From Gemmatimonadaceae bacterium (GTDB lineage: Bacteria > Latescibacterota > UBA2968 > UBA8231), in NCBI GenBank assembly GCA_002726335.1, contig PBSR01000265.1, positions 1-56,938 of the forward strand: DNA of 56,938 nucleotides, read 5' to 3'. Positions 42,552 through 51,513 of the stretch are shown here, piece by piece (the first letter of the stretch is position 1; each line of letters starts with the position of its first letter). Made by a program: the position numbers and the translations under genes. The notes under the pieces are model-generated. The model ran no database searches. It had not been told where the DNA came from and saw nothing but the letters and a program-made list of their open reading frames with translations.

Positions 42552-43186
42552 CAGAAGGATCGGCGGAGCACCAGGTCGAGGCGCTCGGGACGCCACTGCC
42601 AATCGATGACGATGGCCGAAAGTCCGCTCTCGGCGAGGCCCGCCTCCCGATCCATTCGTCCCGCGTGAATCGCTGAAACCAGATGGTTGACGGCGACGAG
42701 GCCCGTCACGAAGAGGGCGTTGCGCTCCATTGTCTCGGCTGAGTTGCGCAGGTCGCGGTACCGTTCGCGGGAGCCGTCGGCATCCCACTCCCACGAGAAG
42801 TCGGGCGTATTGGCGTAGAGGAGTGCATCGGGACCGTCAACCCGGGCGAACTGGTTGTGCTGATGATGGGTGGCATAGAAGCCGAGATCATCGAAATACT
42901 CTCCCGTCTTCCCCGACGTCTGCGCTCCCGCATGTGTGGCCGCGTAGGTTCGGTAGGTGGTTCGTCGGATGCCGGATATACCCGACAGCCCGGCATATCC
43001 CGCCCAGAGAGCACCCTCCAGAATCACAAAACGTGACGCTGCCGAATCCCGCCCCCCGGCGTGCTGTCCCCAACCGGGGATCAGCAAGGATCGCCAGAAA
43101 CGACCAGCACCCCCCTCAGCGGCGACAGGCGCCGTCGAAATGGCGGTGGTCAGCAGCAGTGCACTCAGCCCGAGTCGAATCATCAC
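42551..43186 (-). CDS. DUF5683-like outer-membrane or periplasmic protein, second of a pair
   Basis: 211 residues from GTG 43186 (GTGA overlap with the gene before); ATG 43183 is one codon later. A signal peptide precedes FWRSLLIPGWGQHAGGR, the opening motif of the DUF5683 family (small-scale repeats of PGxGQ in FCB outer-membrane proteins). Several hydrophobic segments follow (VILEGALWAGYAGLSGISG, ALFVTGLVAVNHLVSAI). It shares NHLVSAIHAGR with NHVFSAIDAAR of the neighbour, so the two are distant paralogues. Function unknown. Confidence 0.8.
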   Translation of the reverse strand: MMIRLGLSALLLTTAISTAPVAAEGGAGRFWRSLLIPGWGQHAGGRDSAASRFVILEGALWAGYAGLSGISGIRRTTYRTYAATHAGAQTSGKTGEYFDDLGFYATHHQHNQFARVDGPDALLYANTPDFSWEWDADGSRERYRDLRNSAETMERNALFVTGLVAVNHLVSAIHAGRMDREAGLAESGLSAIVIDWQWRPERLDLVLRRSF

Positions 43187-44124
43187 TCGATGGGACGGTA
43201 GGCCATGAACATGGGTGTCCTTCCGGTGCTGCCGCCCAGAGCAAGACCGAAACGGGTTCGGCGATCGATCACGGCCTCGTCCTGACCTTCGCTGAGGGCT
43301 CGAGCCACTCTGGCAGCATCGATGGCGCTGAACACGTGGTTGACGAGCAGGACCCCACCGATGGTAGAAGCCCGCTTCAGGTATTTATTGCTCTCGTTCC
43401 TGTCGATCTCGTAGGACAGCCGGGTGTCGGACTGAAAGTTCTCTGCTGAGTCGACTTCGGTGAACTCGACGCGGTTCCCCGCCTCGTCATCGCGATACAC
43501 ATCGTCCCAACCGGCGACGAACTGGTCGTACTTCCCGATGAGCTCGTAGAACTGCTGCTTGTCGGTGCCGAGGCAGTCGCGGATCGCGTCGGGTACCGGC
43601 AGCGACGACGGTGCCGACTTCACCTCTGCCGAACAGGGCAGCGCGTGGGTGATCGACGAGAACCGGCTGTTGCGCGAATCCCGCCACGCCAGGTAGTTCC
43701 ACGGGTTGTAGGTCGTATCCGCGCGCACACGGAAGTCATCCTCCAGATCGCTCCCCTTCCCATCCCAGTTGAGCCGTATCCCCTGGCCGAGGACCTCGAG
43801 GCCGAAGAACAGGGCCGCCCTCGTCTTCGAGCCGCCCCAGAACTCTCCCGAGCCAGGCACCAGCATTGACATGAGGAAAGCGCGTTTCGGCGATTTCTCC
43901 CCAGAGCGCTCCACGGTCCGCACGAGGAGCGTGTCCTCGCCTGCCGATTGAGCCGGTAACGTCTGGTCTGACTGCGCCAACAGAATCGCCGCCAACTCGT
44001 CAGGCTGGTTCAGCTGTACGCCGGGTGTCAGTCGCGGCAACTGCATACCCGTCCTGCTTTGCGCCTCCGCCTGTACCCCGGCTGCCATAAGGGCGGTCAC
44101 AGCCACCCATTGAAATCTGCTCAT
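43183..44124 (-). CDS. DUF5683-like exported protein, first of a pair
   Basis: 313 residues from ATG 44124, chosen because GAAGG lies six bases upstream and a signal peptide (VAVTALMAAGVQA) follows; ATG 44142 and ATG 44163 are alternatives, the last overlapping the previous stop. The core motif KRAFLMSMLVPGSGEFWGGSKTR marks the DUF5683-type fold. A large charged insertion (about 150-245) is absent from the next gene. It is likely periplasmic or outer-membrane, in the PorU/PorV cluster. Function unknown. Confidence 0.78.
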   Translation of the reverse strand: MSRFQWVAVTALMAAGVQAEAQSRTGMQLPRLTPGVQLNQPDELAAILLAQSDQTLPAQSAGEDTLLVRTVERSGEKSPKRAFLMSMLVPGSGEFWGGSKTRAALFFGLEVLGQGIRLNWDGKGSDLEDDFRVRADTTYNPWNYLAWRDSRNSRFSSITHALPCSAEVKSAPSSLPVPDAIRDCLGTDKQQFYELIGKYDQFVAGWDDVYRDDEAGNRVEFTEVDSAENFQSDTRLSYEIDRNESNKYLKRASTIGGVLLVNHVFSAIDAARVARALSEGQDEAVIDRRTRFGLALGGSTGRTPMFMAYRPIE

Positions 44125-44159
44125 CGAGAACCTTCGAATCATGGAGGCCATGCTGTCGC

Positions 44160-47100
44160 TCATTCTCCGGGATCGACCCAATTGATGTAGTTGAACAATA
44201 CGGTAAGGTACAGCTTCCACGGCTTCTTGTTGGAGACCTCGTCGAAGGCGTAGGCCGCGTCGAACTCGATCCTCGTCGGCAGACTGTAGAAGGAGATCAC
44301 GTCGAGTCGCAGCTGGAGCCCCGCGTCGCGCAGGGGACCGCTGCGTCCGTACACGGGATCACTGTCTGATATGTCTCCGTCCCAGGCTTTTCCGGCGTCG
44401 CCATAGACGGCACCGTACAGCTTGTCGAGGTAGAATGGCCCGAGGCGTCTGTGTACGGCGGGCCACAGAGGAAAGCGGAACGTGGCATTCGCCATCGCCG
44501 CCTTGCGCCCTTCGATGCTGTAGAAGGTGTAGCCCCGCATGAAGGGCAGCCCTCCCAGGTGAAAATCGAAGAAGTCCCCCACCGTCGACCCGTCGACGCT
44601 GTCGGAGTCGATCAGTCCCCCGTAGGCCCGCAGCCCGAGGGTTGTGTTCTTCGGCAGGCCGACGAACTCGCGCCAGTCGACGGTCACCTGATTGTAGAAC
44701 AGGCCCAGATACTCCTCCTGCAGGAAGGAGGTGTTCTGCTCGTTGAAGCCCTCGATGAACCAGTTGGTCATGCGGTCGTAGCGGGCGTAGAGGCGCCGGC
44801 CGCCCCGGGGGTTGATGTCCCGGTCCTGCCGGCGAGGCACCGAATCGTGGCGATAGACGAAGGCCAGATCGAAGCCGTTCAGATACGTGTAGCCAATGGG
44901 CTTGCCGTGGATCCGTTCGAATCCGGGGCGACCGTCGCTGCGCGGAAACAGCTGATCGTTTTCGAGGCTGGCGTCGTAGCGGTCGTAGGCCAGACTCACG
45001 TCGATGCTGCTGTTCGTGTTCAGGTGGCCGCTGACACCCGCTGTCAGTCGATTCAGGCTGAAGTTCATGCCGGTGACGAAGAAATCGCGTGCCTCGGAGC
45101 TGTCGCCGCGAGCTGAATGCCGCTTCATGTGGATGAAGCTCAGACGCCACGTCGGTCGAAAGCCGCGGAATCTGTAGACAGCGTAGAAGTCACGATCGCC
45201 GTTGGTTGGGGCATAGTTCGCGGCGCCGAAAATGCTCTGCTTGTCGAGGGCCTCCGACGTGCCGAAGTACGCCCCGAGCTTGGCGTGCCCCTCATCGAAA
45301 GTCAGCCGCGGCATGACCGTGCTGCGCAGCATCTCCATGCCGTACGGCTGCCGGGCGACAGGCACATCCGGCTCCGGCACGGAGCCGGAGATCCGGATCT
45401 GATCATTCGGATGAAAGGCCGAGGCGTTGGCAACAGGCTGCGCCACCTCACGGGAAATCCGGTACAGATGGAAGCCATCGGCCCCGTACCCGGCATAGAT
45501 GATCTCCCCCTCGGCGTTCGTCGTGGGAAAGAAGGCGCCGCCTTGGACATTCGTCACCTGTTCGATGACACCCGACGCCAGTCCGAGAGCGTAGACGTTG
45601 AACACTCCAGAGACGTCACTGACGAACAGCAGCTCGCCCCCCTCGGTGGAAAACGAGGGGTCGCGGTCCGTTCCCGTGGATGTGACGAGGGGCACCAGGA
45701 AGCCGGCTCCGTCGACGTCGACGAGACCGATATCACGCTGTCCGCCCTGTGACCAGGAGACCGCCAGACTGGCACCATCGGGAGACCAGCGCGGCGTGTA
45801 CAGCTGCGTGGCGTCGTCAAAACGCACCAGGTCACGCATGTTGCTGCCGTCACGCTCGGTCAGCGCCAGCGCCGCACCGTCGGCGGTTGCCCGGACGAAG
45901 GCGATTCGACTCCCGTCGGGCGACACGGCGGGATACTGGGCTCGCACGTTCTTCGTCAGCTGACGGGTGCGCGGATCCTCCGGCACGTGGACGCCGGTGA
46001 GTGCGGGCAGGCTCCACAGCGCCGTACCCATCCAGCCGCGTTCCGGTCCTTCCACGTCGTGATCGAACAGGTCGGCCCGGCGGGATCCGTACTTGTCCGC
46101 CGACTCCTTGCGCACGAACAGCAGATGCCCACCCGCCGGGTCCCAGTCGGGCACCGAGACCACGCCATGGGCGATGATTTCATCCTCTCCCGTCTGCAGA
46201 TCGCGCACGACGAGCGAGTGCGGACCCTGGTGACGCTTTCCGGTGGACAGGTAGGCAACGCGCTGGCCATCCGGCGCGAACACTGGGCGTGTATTCGAGA
46301 ACCCGTCGGCTGTCAGCCTGGTGCCTTGCCTCACCTCTCCCAGAGCCGCCACCTGGTCGTCGTAGTCGGCGGCCATCGCCGCCTGCCAGTCCCGCCAGAG
46401 ATCCTCCGCGGCACGACCGGTGACCGCCTGCAGAGCCCCGTTGACGTTCATCGTCGCCAGGCCACCCACGTGACGGCAGATCGCCGGCAAGGCCGAATCA
46501 CCGTAGGTCCTGGCGATGTAGCTGACGAAGCCGTACCCGTGGTCGTAGACGAACTCGTTGCCGAAGCCCCGCTTGCCGAAGACGCCCATTTCCTCCAGGG
46601 GCAACAGCGTGCCCTCGAGTACGGCGGTGCGCAGAATCATGTCCCGATGGCTGTCCCAGCGGTCATGATGGAGACTCGGAGTCTGGAACTGAGCGACACC
46701 CTCGGCGAACCACATGGGCACCACGGTGTTGGCCAGGGGCAGGACGGTGAGTCGGTCTGGGGCTCCTGTGAGAATGTCGTCGCGGTTCGTCTCGTCCCTG
46801 TACCCGAAGTATTCGAGAAAGGCGGCGGGTACGCGCTGTGACCCTTTGCGCGAGGCGCCCAGTGAGATGATATGAACGAACTCATGGGTGATGACGTTGC
46901 GCAGCCAGTCGGACGTGCCACGCATCTCGAAGTCGTGTTCGAGAGGTGACGTCCAGACCTCGATGGCATCGTGGTAGAAGTAGGCGGCGCCGTTGGCGTA
47001 GTCGTCGTAGTCCTTCAGAATAAGACGAACCCGGCCGTCCGGATGGTAGCCGTAGAGTTCGGTCACCGGCTCCCACGCCGCCTCCGCGATCCTGGCGGCA

Positions 47101-47255
47101 CTCTCAGCGGTGCCCTCCAGCCCCTCGTGGAACAACACGCGGAAGTGGGCCGTCTCAAGGACTTGCCATTCGAGCTCGGGGTGGTTCTGTGCCCGGGTCG
47201 GCGTCGGCAGGAACAGGCAGGCCGCGGACAGGGAGGCGACCAGCAGGCGTCTCAT
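44160..47255 (-). CDS. Three-part outer-membrane protein: MA-type metallopeptidase, TolB-like propeller and C-terminal beta-barrel
   Basis: 1031 residues. A signal peptide (about 1-22) precedes a gluzincin-type domain with HEFVH (His124, Glu125, His128) and a downstream MWFAEGVAQF (Glu185). Residues about 310-640 contain WD40/TolB-like repeats (FAPDGQRVAYLS, VSPDGSRIAFVR, WSPDGASLAVSW, FSTEGGELLFVS). Residues about 670-1031 form an Omp85/surface-antigen-like barrel (GLPFMRGYTFYSIEGRKAAMANATFRFPL). The start overlaps the previous stop (ATGA). Similar fusions occur in FCB genomes, but their role is unknown; here all catalytic ligands look intact. Confidence 0.85.
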   Translation of the reverse strand: MRRLLVASLSAACLFLPTPTRAQNHPELEWQVLETAHFRVLFHEGLEGTAESAARIAEAAWEPVTELYGYHPDGRVRLILKDYDDYANGAAYFYHDAIEVWTSPLEHDFEMRGTSDWLRNVITHEFVHIISLGASRKGSQRVPAAFLEYFGYRDETNRDDILTGAPDRLTVLPLANTVVPMWFAEGVAQFQTPSLHHDRWDSHRDMILRTAVLEGTLLPLEEMGVFGKRGFGNEFVYDHGYGFVSYIARTYGDSALPAICRHVGGLATMNVNGALQAVTGRAAEDLWRDWQAAMAADYDDQVAALGEVRQGTRLTADGFSNTRPVFAPDGQRVAYLSTGKRHQGPHSLVVRDLQTGEDEIIAHGVVSVPDWDPAGGHLLFVRKESADKYGSRRADLFDHDVEGPERGWMGTALWSLPALTGVHVPEDPRTRQLTKNVRAQYPAVSPDGSRIAFVRATADGAALALTERDGSNMRDLVRFDDATQLYTPRWSPDGASLAVSWSQGGQRDIGLVDVDGAGFLVPLVTSTGTDRDPSFSTEGGELLFVSDVSGVFNVYALGLASGVIEQVTNVQGGAFFPTTNAEGEIIYAGYGADGFHLYRISREVAQPVANASAFHPNDQIRISGSVPEPDVPVARQPYGMEMLRSTVMPRLTFDEGHAKLGAYFGTSEALDKQSIFGAANYAPTNGDRDFYAVYRFRGFRPTWRLSFIHMKRHSARGDSSEARDFFVTGMNFSLNRLTAGVSGHLNTNSSIDVSLAYDRYDASLENDQLFPRSDGRPGFERIHGKPIGYTYLNGFDLAFVYRHDSVPRRQDRDINPRGGRRLYARYDRMTNWFIEGFNEQNTSFLQEEYLGLFYNQVTVDWREFVGLPKNTTLGLRAYGGLIDSDSVDGSTVGDFFDFHLGGLPFMRGYTFYSIEGRKAAMANATFRFPLWPAVHRRLGPFYLDKLYGAVYGDAGKAWDGDISDSDPVYGRSGPLRDAGLQLRLDVISFYSLPTRIEFDAAYAFDEVSNKKPWKLYLTVLFNYINWVDPGE

Positions 47256-50200
47256 CGACTGACCGCCATCCGCAGTGTCACATCGCCCTTCGAACCGTCT
47301 TCGCCGCTGGCTACCAGCCTGCAGAGATAGAGGCCACTGCCGTACCCCGATACCGGCCAGGTCAGCTCGTTCTCCGCCGCGGCCTGCGGATTCGCCGCAT
47401 CGAGGTGATCGATCTGGTTGCCCACCGCGTCATACACCCTCAGCGTAACCATGGCCGGACGCGAAAGGTAGAAGCGAATCGTCGCCCGCCCGGTCTTCCC
47501 GTCCACAGGGTTGGGGTAGCAGTAGGCTCTCGTGGCCGGCAGCAGGTCTCTGTCCCGGACCGATGGAGGATCACTCTGGATGGCGAGTTGGGCTCTTCCT
47601 CCCGCTGCCGATCCTCCGGCCTGACCCCATCCCGTCGTCATCGCTGTGCCAAAGCCACTGTACCACGACGAGGGCTGCCAGACGTGCACGGCATTTTCCG
47701 CTGCCGCGGCGAGGTCGGCAACCCCGTCCCCGTCGACGTCAGCTGCCAGGGGAGCCAGCTGCGGTGTTCCCGGCGTCAGGACCGGGAACCCGGGAAGCAG
47801 GTCACCGTCCCCGCCCAATCCATAGATGCCGACGTGGGCGGCGACGACGACCTCATGTGTCCCGTTGCCATCCAGGTCTGCCGCCACCGGCTCGCCGAGG
47901 AACGGGCCGGACTCGTGGTGGGCCGGGGCGGACACGGGAAAACCTGCCGCCCGCAGGCCGCCGCCATGATAGACATGGAGCTTCTGCCCGGTGAGTACGA
48001 CGATCTCGAGACGTCCGTCGGCGTCGATGTCGGCCAGTGACGGCGGTCCCGTAGGCGTGTCCCCGAGACCGATCCTGATGTCGGTCTCCTGCCCCACGGT
48101 CAACAGTTGACCTGCGGCATCGACGAGGACGATGTCGGCATTGCCGTCGGCGTCGAGATCACCTGATGCCGGCGGCAGCCAGGCTCCTGCACCCGGGCCG
48201 ATCGCCGTCGATACAGATCCATCGTAACGGCGCAGACCACCTGAACCGACGGCGATCAGGTCGTCATCACCGTCACCGTCGAGATCGGCAGCCGACAGTC
48301 CGGAGGCCGACAGGTCGTCCGCGAAGAGGATGGCGCCGCTCTGCGGATCCCGCGCGCTGAGACCGTCGGCGCCGACGGTGACAAGGGCCGCTCCCGTTCC
48401 CGACAGCGAGCCGGCGACCAGAGCACCCGCCCATCTCCGCTGTGACACACTCGTCCACCGCAGCGCGCCATCCGCCTCGTGGGCAGCGACACCATCCAGC
48501 GTCGACAGGAACAGACCACTGCTGGCGGCGGCCAGCAGTCCACCCTGCAGGTGTAGTTCGTCTGCCTCCACGGCGCGAAAGACGACGACCTCTCCCTCTC
48601 CTTCTGCGATCAGATCCGTCCGGCCGGTACCGGCAACATCGGCGGACTGCAACCGCCTGGCTCCCGGCAGAGGCCGCGGCCACCCCGACAGATTGCGGGA
48701 GAAGTGCAGACGGACCTGCATCGAATCCCCCGGAGAGGACAGCACGTCGATCTGCACACCCGTTTCCAGGCCGGTATTCGTGCTCGAGCTCGGTGTCGTC
48801 GCCGGACCCAGTCGATCCACGCCCGCAGTGCCGTCGGCGGCGAACCCGGCGAAGAAGGCGTCCCCTCTTGTGCCCTCCGTCAGATCCTGGCGATCGAAGT
48901 AACGGTTGCCGATGTCGCGATAGCCGTCGGCTTCCTTCAACACCAGTCCCGGACGTTCGCGATTGTTGTTGAAACCTTCGGGGGTGCCGTCGATGATGGT
49001 GTCATCCACATGCCAGATAAGGAGCCCGGAGCTGGGGACGAAGGCGTCGTACTCGTCGGCCCCGAGCCAGACTCCGGCCCCCCGGCCAGCGAGAGAATCG
49101 GACTCCGCTTCTGTAATCGTGTGGCTGAACTGCACCTGCGAGGGTTCGATCCATCCCAGTTCGAGCCCGGAGAAAGGAACCGTCACACCGGCGGGAAGCT
49201 CCGCCTCGGTGCGAGACCTCTGTTGCCGATTCTCGAGCCAGAGCGATTCGCCAGGCGACAGAGGCACTCGAACCGCCTGGGCGGCAGCGATTCCCGGGAC
49301 CGGGGCGCGATCGCCGGCGACGATCGTGATCGTCGTGTCACGCTGAATCGTGACGGCCTCGATCCACCCCAGCTCGGCCTTTGTCCAGGCCAGCGGATGA
49401 GGCGGCACGGTGCCGAAGACATAATCCAGCTGGTCGTCGTGGAGGATGAAGCCGATACGGTTGGCGCCCACATCCATCAGACTCCACCCGCCGACACCGG
49501 GCAGCCCGTCGCCGAAATTCGACAGGCCGGGCAGGCCGAGCTGGTGGCCGAAAAACTTGGCCAGCAGTCCGTTGAGACCGGCACGCCCTCGATCATCGAC
49601 CGCCTCGGGAAGAATCCAGAGATTCTCGATGACATGATCGCCGCCGTCGACGGCGATCGCTCCACCGTACTCCGCCAGATCGGCAGCACTCAGATAGACC
49701 GATCGGATGTCGTTCAACTGACCCGTCTCGTGACCGAGGCCGGCGTGGACGATGAGATAGCTGTCGTATTCGGAGAAGTCGGGACCGGCCAGGTCTGCTT
49801 CAGCGAGGGCGATGGCGTCGGCAGCCAGTTCCCGCCATTTACCGCCGATTTCTTCCGGCGTCCGGCCGTTGCCGTATCTCAGCGCCGAGGTCGGCAGTGT
49901 ATAGGCCAGCGTGTCGTCCAGGGGAAAGACGTCGGCCTCGATCGCGATCTTGCCGGCCGAAACCGTGGCGTAGTAACGGGCCAACCCGCGCAGGTGGGCC
50001 TCGTAGTGGGCGCGGTCGTGGGGAGGGGTGTCGTAGGGCAGCTGGTAGTCGGGCAGGGCAACAGCGAGAGATCGCAGGTCGAAACCTCCCTGGCCACTGG
50101 TCGTCGCCTCGTCCGTCTCTTCGAAAGGAAAATCGACGCGCAGTGCCAGGATGCGCCAGGAGGTCGGCTGCGCTACCACCGGTGCGGGGCACGCCGCCCA

Positions 50201-50284
50201 CAGCGCCACGACAACGGCAGCCGACAGGGTGGCGCGAACGCAGAGACGGGCCGGCCGAGATCCCTTCCCTGCCGGCCCGCCCAC
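47252..50284 (-). CDS. M6-like secreted protein with inactivated HExxH, FG-GAP repeats and sorting-type C-terminal domain
   Basis: 1010 residues from GTG 50284. After a signal peptide (about 1-39), an M6/immune-inhibitor-A-like domain carries the family's context (GLLAKFFGHQLGLPGL...GVGGWSLMDVGA), but the active site reads Lys243-Phe-Phe-Gly-His247 where HExGH is expected: the first His and the Glu are both gone. FG-GAP/VCBS-type repeats (ADLDGDGDDDLIAVGSGG, DVDGDGVADLAAAA) form a propeller at about 560-870. A FlgD/Por-type domain (CYPNPVDGKTGRATIRFYL) ends the protein. It overlaps the next gene by four bases. Confidence 0.87.
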   Translation of the reverse strand: MGGPAGKGSRPARLCVRATLSAAVVVALWAACPAPVVAQPTSWRILALRVDFPFEETDEATTSGQGGFDLRSLAVALPDYQLPYDTPPHDRAHYEAHLRGLARYYATVSAGKIAIEADVFPLDDTLAYTLPTSALRYGNGRTPEEIGGKWRELAADAIALAEADLAGPDFSEYDSYLIVHAGLGHETGQLNDIRSVYLSAADLAEYGGAIAVDGGDHVIENLWILPEAVDDRGRAGLNGLLAKFFGHQLGLPGLSNFGDGLPGVGGWSLMDVGANRIGFILHDDQLDYVFGTVPPHPLAWTKAELGWIEAVTIQRDTTITIVAGDRAPVPGIAAAQAVRVPLSPGESLWLENRQQRSRTEAELPAGVTVPFSGLELGWIEPSQVQFSHTITEAESDSLAGRGAGVWLGADEYDAFVPSSGLLIWHVDDTIIDGTPEGFNNNRERPGLVLKEADGYRDIGNRYFDRQDLTEGTRGDAFFAGFAADGTAGVDRLGPATTPSSSTNTGLETGVQIDVLSSPGDSMQVRLHFSRNLSGWPRPLPGARRLQSADVAGTGRTDLIAEGEGEVVVFRAVEADELHLQGGLLAAASSGLFLSTLDGVAAHEADGALRWTSVSQRRWAGALVAGSLSGTGAALVTVGADGLSARDPQSGAILFADDLSASGLSAADLDGDGDDDLIAVGSGGLRRYDGSVSTAIGPGAGAWLPPASGDLDADGNADIVLVDAAGQLLTVGQETDIRIGLGDTPTGPPSLADIDADGRLEIVVLTGQKLHVYHGGGLRAAGFPVSAPAHHESGPFLGEPVAADLDGNGTHEVVVAAHVGIYGLGGDGDLLPGFPVLTPGTPQLAPLAADVDGDGVADLAAAAENAVHVWQPSSWYSGFGTAMTTGWGQAGGSAAGGRAQLAIQSDPPSVRDRDLLPATRAYCYPNPVDGKTGRATIRFYLSRPAMVTLRVYDAVGNQIDHLDAANPQAAAENELTWPVSGYGSGLYLCRLVASGEDGSKGDVTLRMAVSR

Positions 50285-50313
50285 TGTCTGGCGCGCGTTG
50301 CGGATGATGGTGA

Positions 50314-51369
50314 TCAGAAGGACAGGTTGAGCGAGAACCGCGTACTGTCCTGCAGCGGCGTGTCATCACCGGTGATGTAGGCCACATCGACCTGGAACAT
50401 GTTGTACTTCAGTCCGAGGCCAAAGGTCGGCGTCTTCAGATCCCCATCCTGGTCGTAGGAGTAGCCGGCGCGCAGGGCGAGAAACGACTGCCCCTTGATG
50501 GCCGACAGTCCGTAGCGGTACTCGCCACCGACATGCAGATCCATCTCCTTGAACTCGTTGCCCATGGATTCGTCAGCCCAGGCCGTGAACAGGTTGGTGG
50601 CGAAGTTTCCGTCGTCGATGAGCGGTTTGTACACGTCGACGGACAACAGCATGTCGTGGTACTCGGTCTCCAGAATGTCATAGGCGACGCCGATGACGAG
50701 ATGTTGCGGCAGCGGGTCGGCCTGGCTGGCGTCGATGTAGGCGATCTTCGGCCCCAGGTTGCGCAGTGCGGCGCCGAGACTCAGCGTCGGCGTCATGCGC
50801 CACAACAGACCGAGGTCGGCGGCGAAGCTGTTGCCCACTCCCTTGCCGCGCTCGATGCCGGCTCCCTGATCGGCCAGGTTGCTGCGGATGAATTTCAGAC
50901 CGATGCCGGCCGACAGATTGCCGGAAACGTCGGCGCCGTAGGCACCCGACAAGGCCAGGTCGTAGCTGGAAAAGCTCCCCAGCACCTCGCCGCGCTCACC
51001 GGTACGGGTCTGCTCGCCCAGGTTCAGCAGCGAGCCGTTGATGCCGATATTCCCCCATCCTTCGACCGGCTGTGAATAGGCCAGAAACTCGTACGACAGA
51101 TCGTCGGCGAGCCCGGGCAGCCACTTCTGATGGGTGAAGTTGAGCTTGCGGTCCGTCTGCCCGGCCAGGGCGGCAGGGTTGAAGTAACTCGCCGTGGCGT
51201 CATCGGCGATGGCTACATACGACTCGCCCATGCCACTGGCGCGAGCGCCAGGTTCGATCAGGAGGAACAGCACCGCCGCGCGGCTCTCCGGCGTCGCCGA
51301 CACCGGCTCGATCGGGCCCGCAAGACAGGCCGCAGCCACTCCAAGGGTCAGGGTCTTTCTGTATCTCAC
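50314..51369 (-). CDS. porV: Type IX secretion system outer-membrane protein PorV-like
   Basis: 351 residues from GTG 51369, with AGGAG nine bases upstream. PorV takes substrates from the SprA translocon to the PorU sortase. After the signal peptide, FLLIEPGARASGMGESYVAIADDATASYFNPAALAG is the family hallmark, and the protein ends in SFSLNLSF-type barrel sequence. It lies directly between the PorU-like gene and the exported proteins, which supports the assignment. I do not see porT, sprA or gldKLMN in the window. Confidence 0.85.
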   Translation of the reverse strand: MRYRKTLTLGVAAACLAGPIEPVSATPESRAAVLFLLIEPGARASGMGESYVAIADDATASYFNPAALAGQTDRKLNFTHQKWLPGLADDLSYEFLAYSQPVEGWGNIGINGSLLNLGEQTRTGERGEVLGSFSSYDLALSGAYGADVSGNLSAGIGLKFIRSNLADQGAGIERGKGVGNSFAADLGLLWRMTPTLSLGAALRNLGPKIAYIDASQADPLPQHLVIGVAYDILETEYHDMLLSVDVYKPLIDDGNFATNLFTAWADESMGNEFKEMDLHVGGEYRYGLSAIKGQSFLALRAGYSYDQDGDLKTPTFGLGLKYNMFQVDVAYITGDDTPLQDSTRFSLNLSF

Positions 51370-51513
51370 GTGTCAGTTCTCCTGTTCCGTGCCTGTCACC
51401 GGGTCCATCTCGCGTCGGCAACGGATCGTATCTGATAAAGATAGCGGTTTCGGCGGAATTCCGTTGCACGGGACCGAATATCCCTTGCCTTGCGGTCCGC
51501 TGTTGTCATTCGA

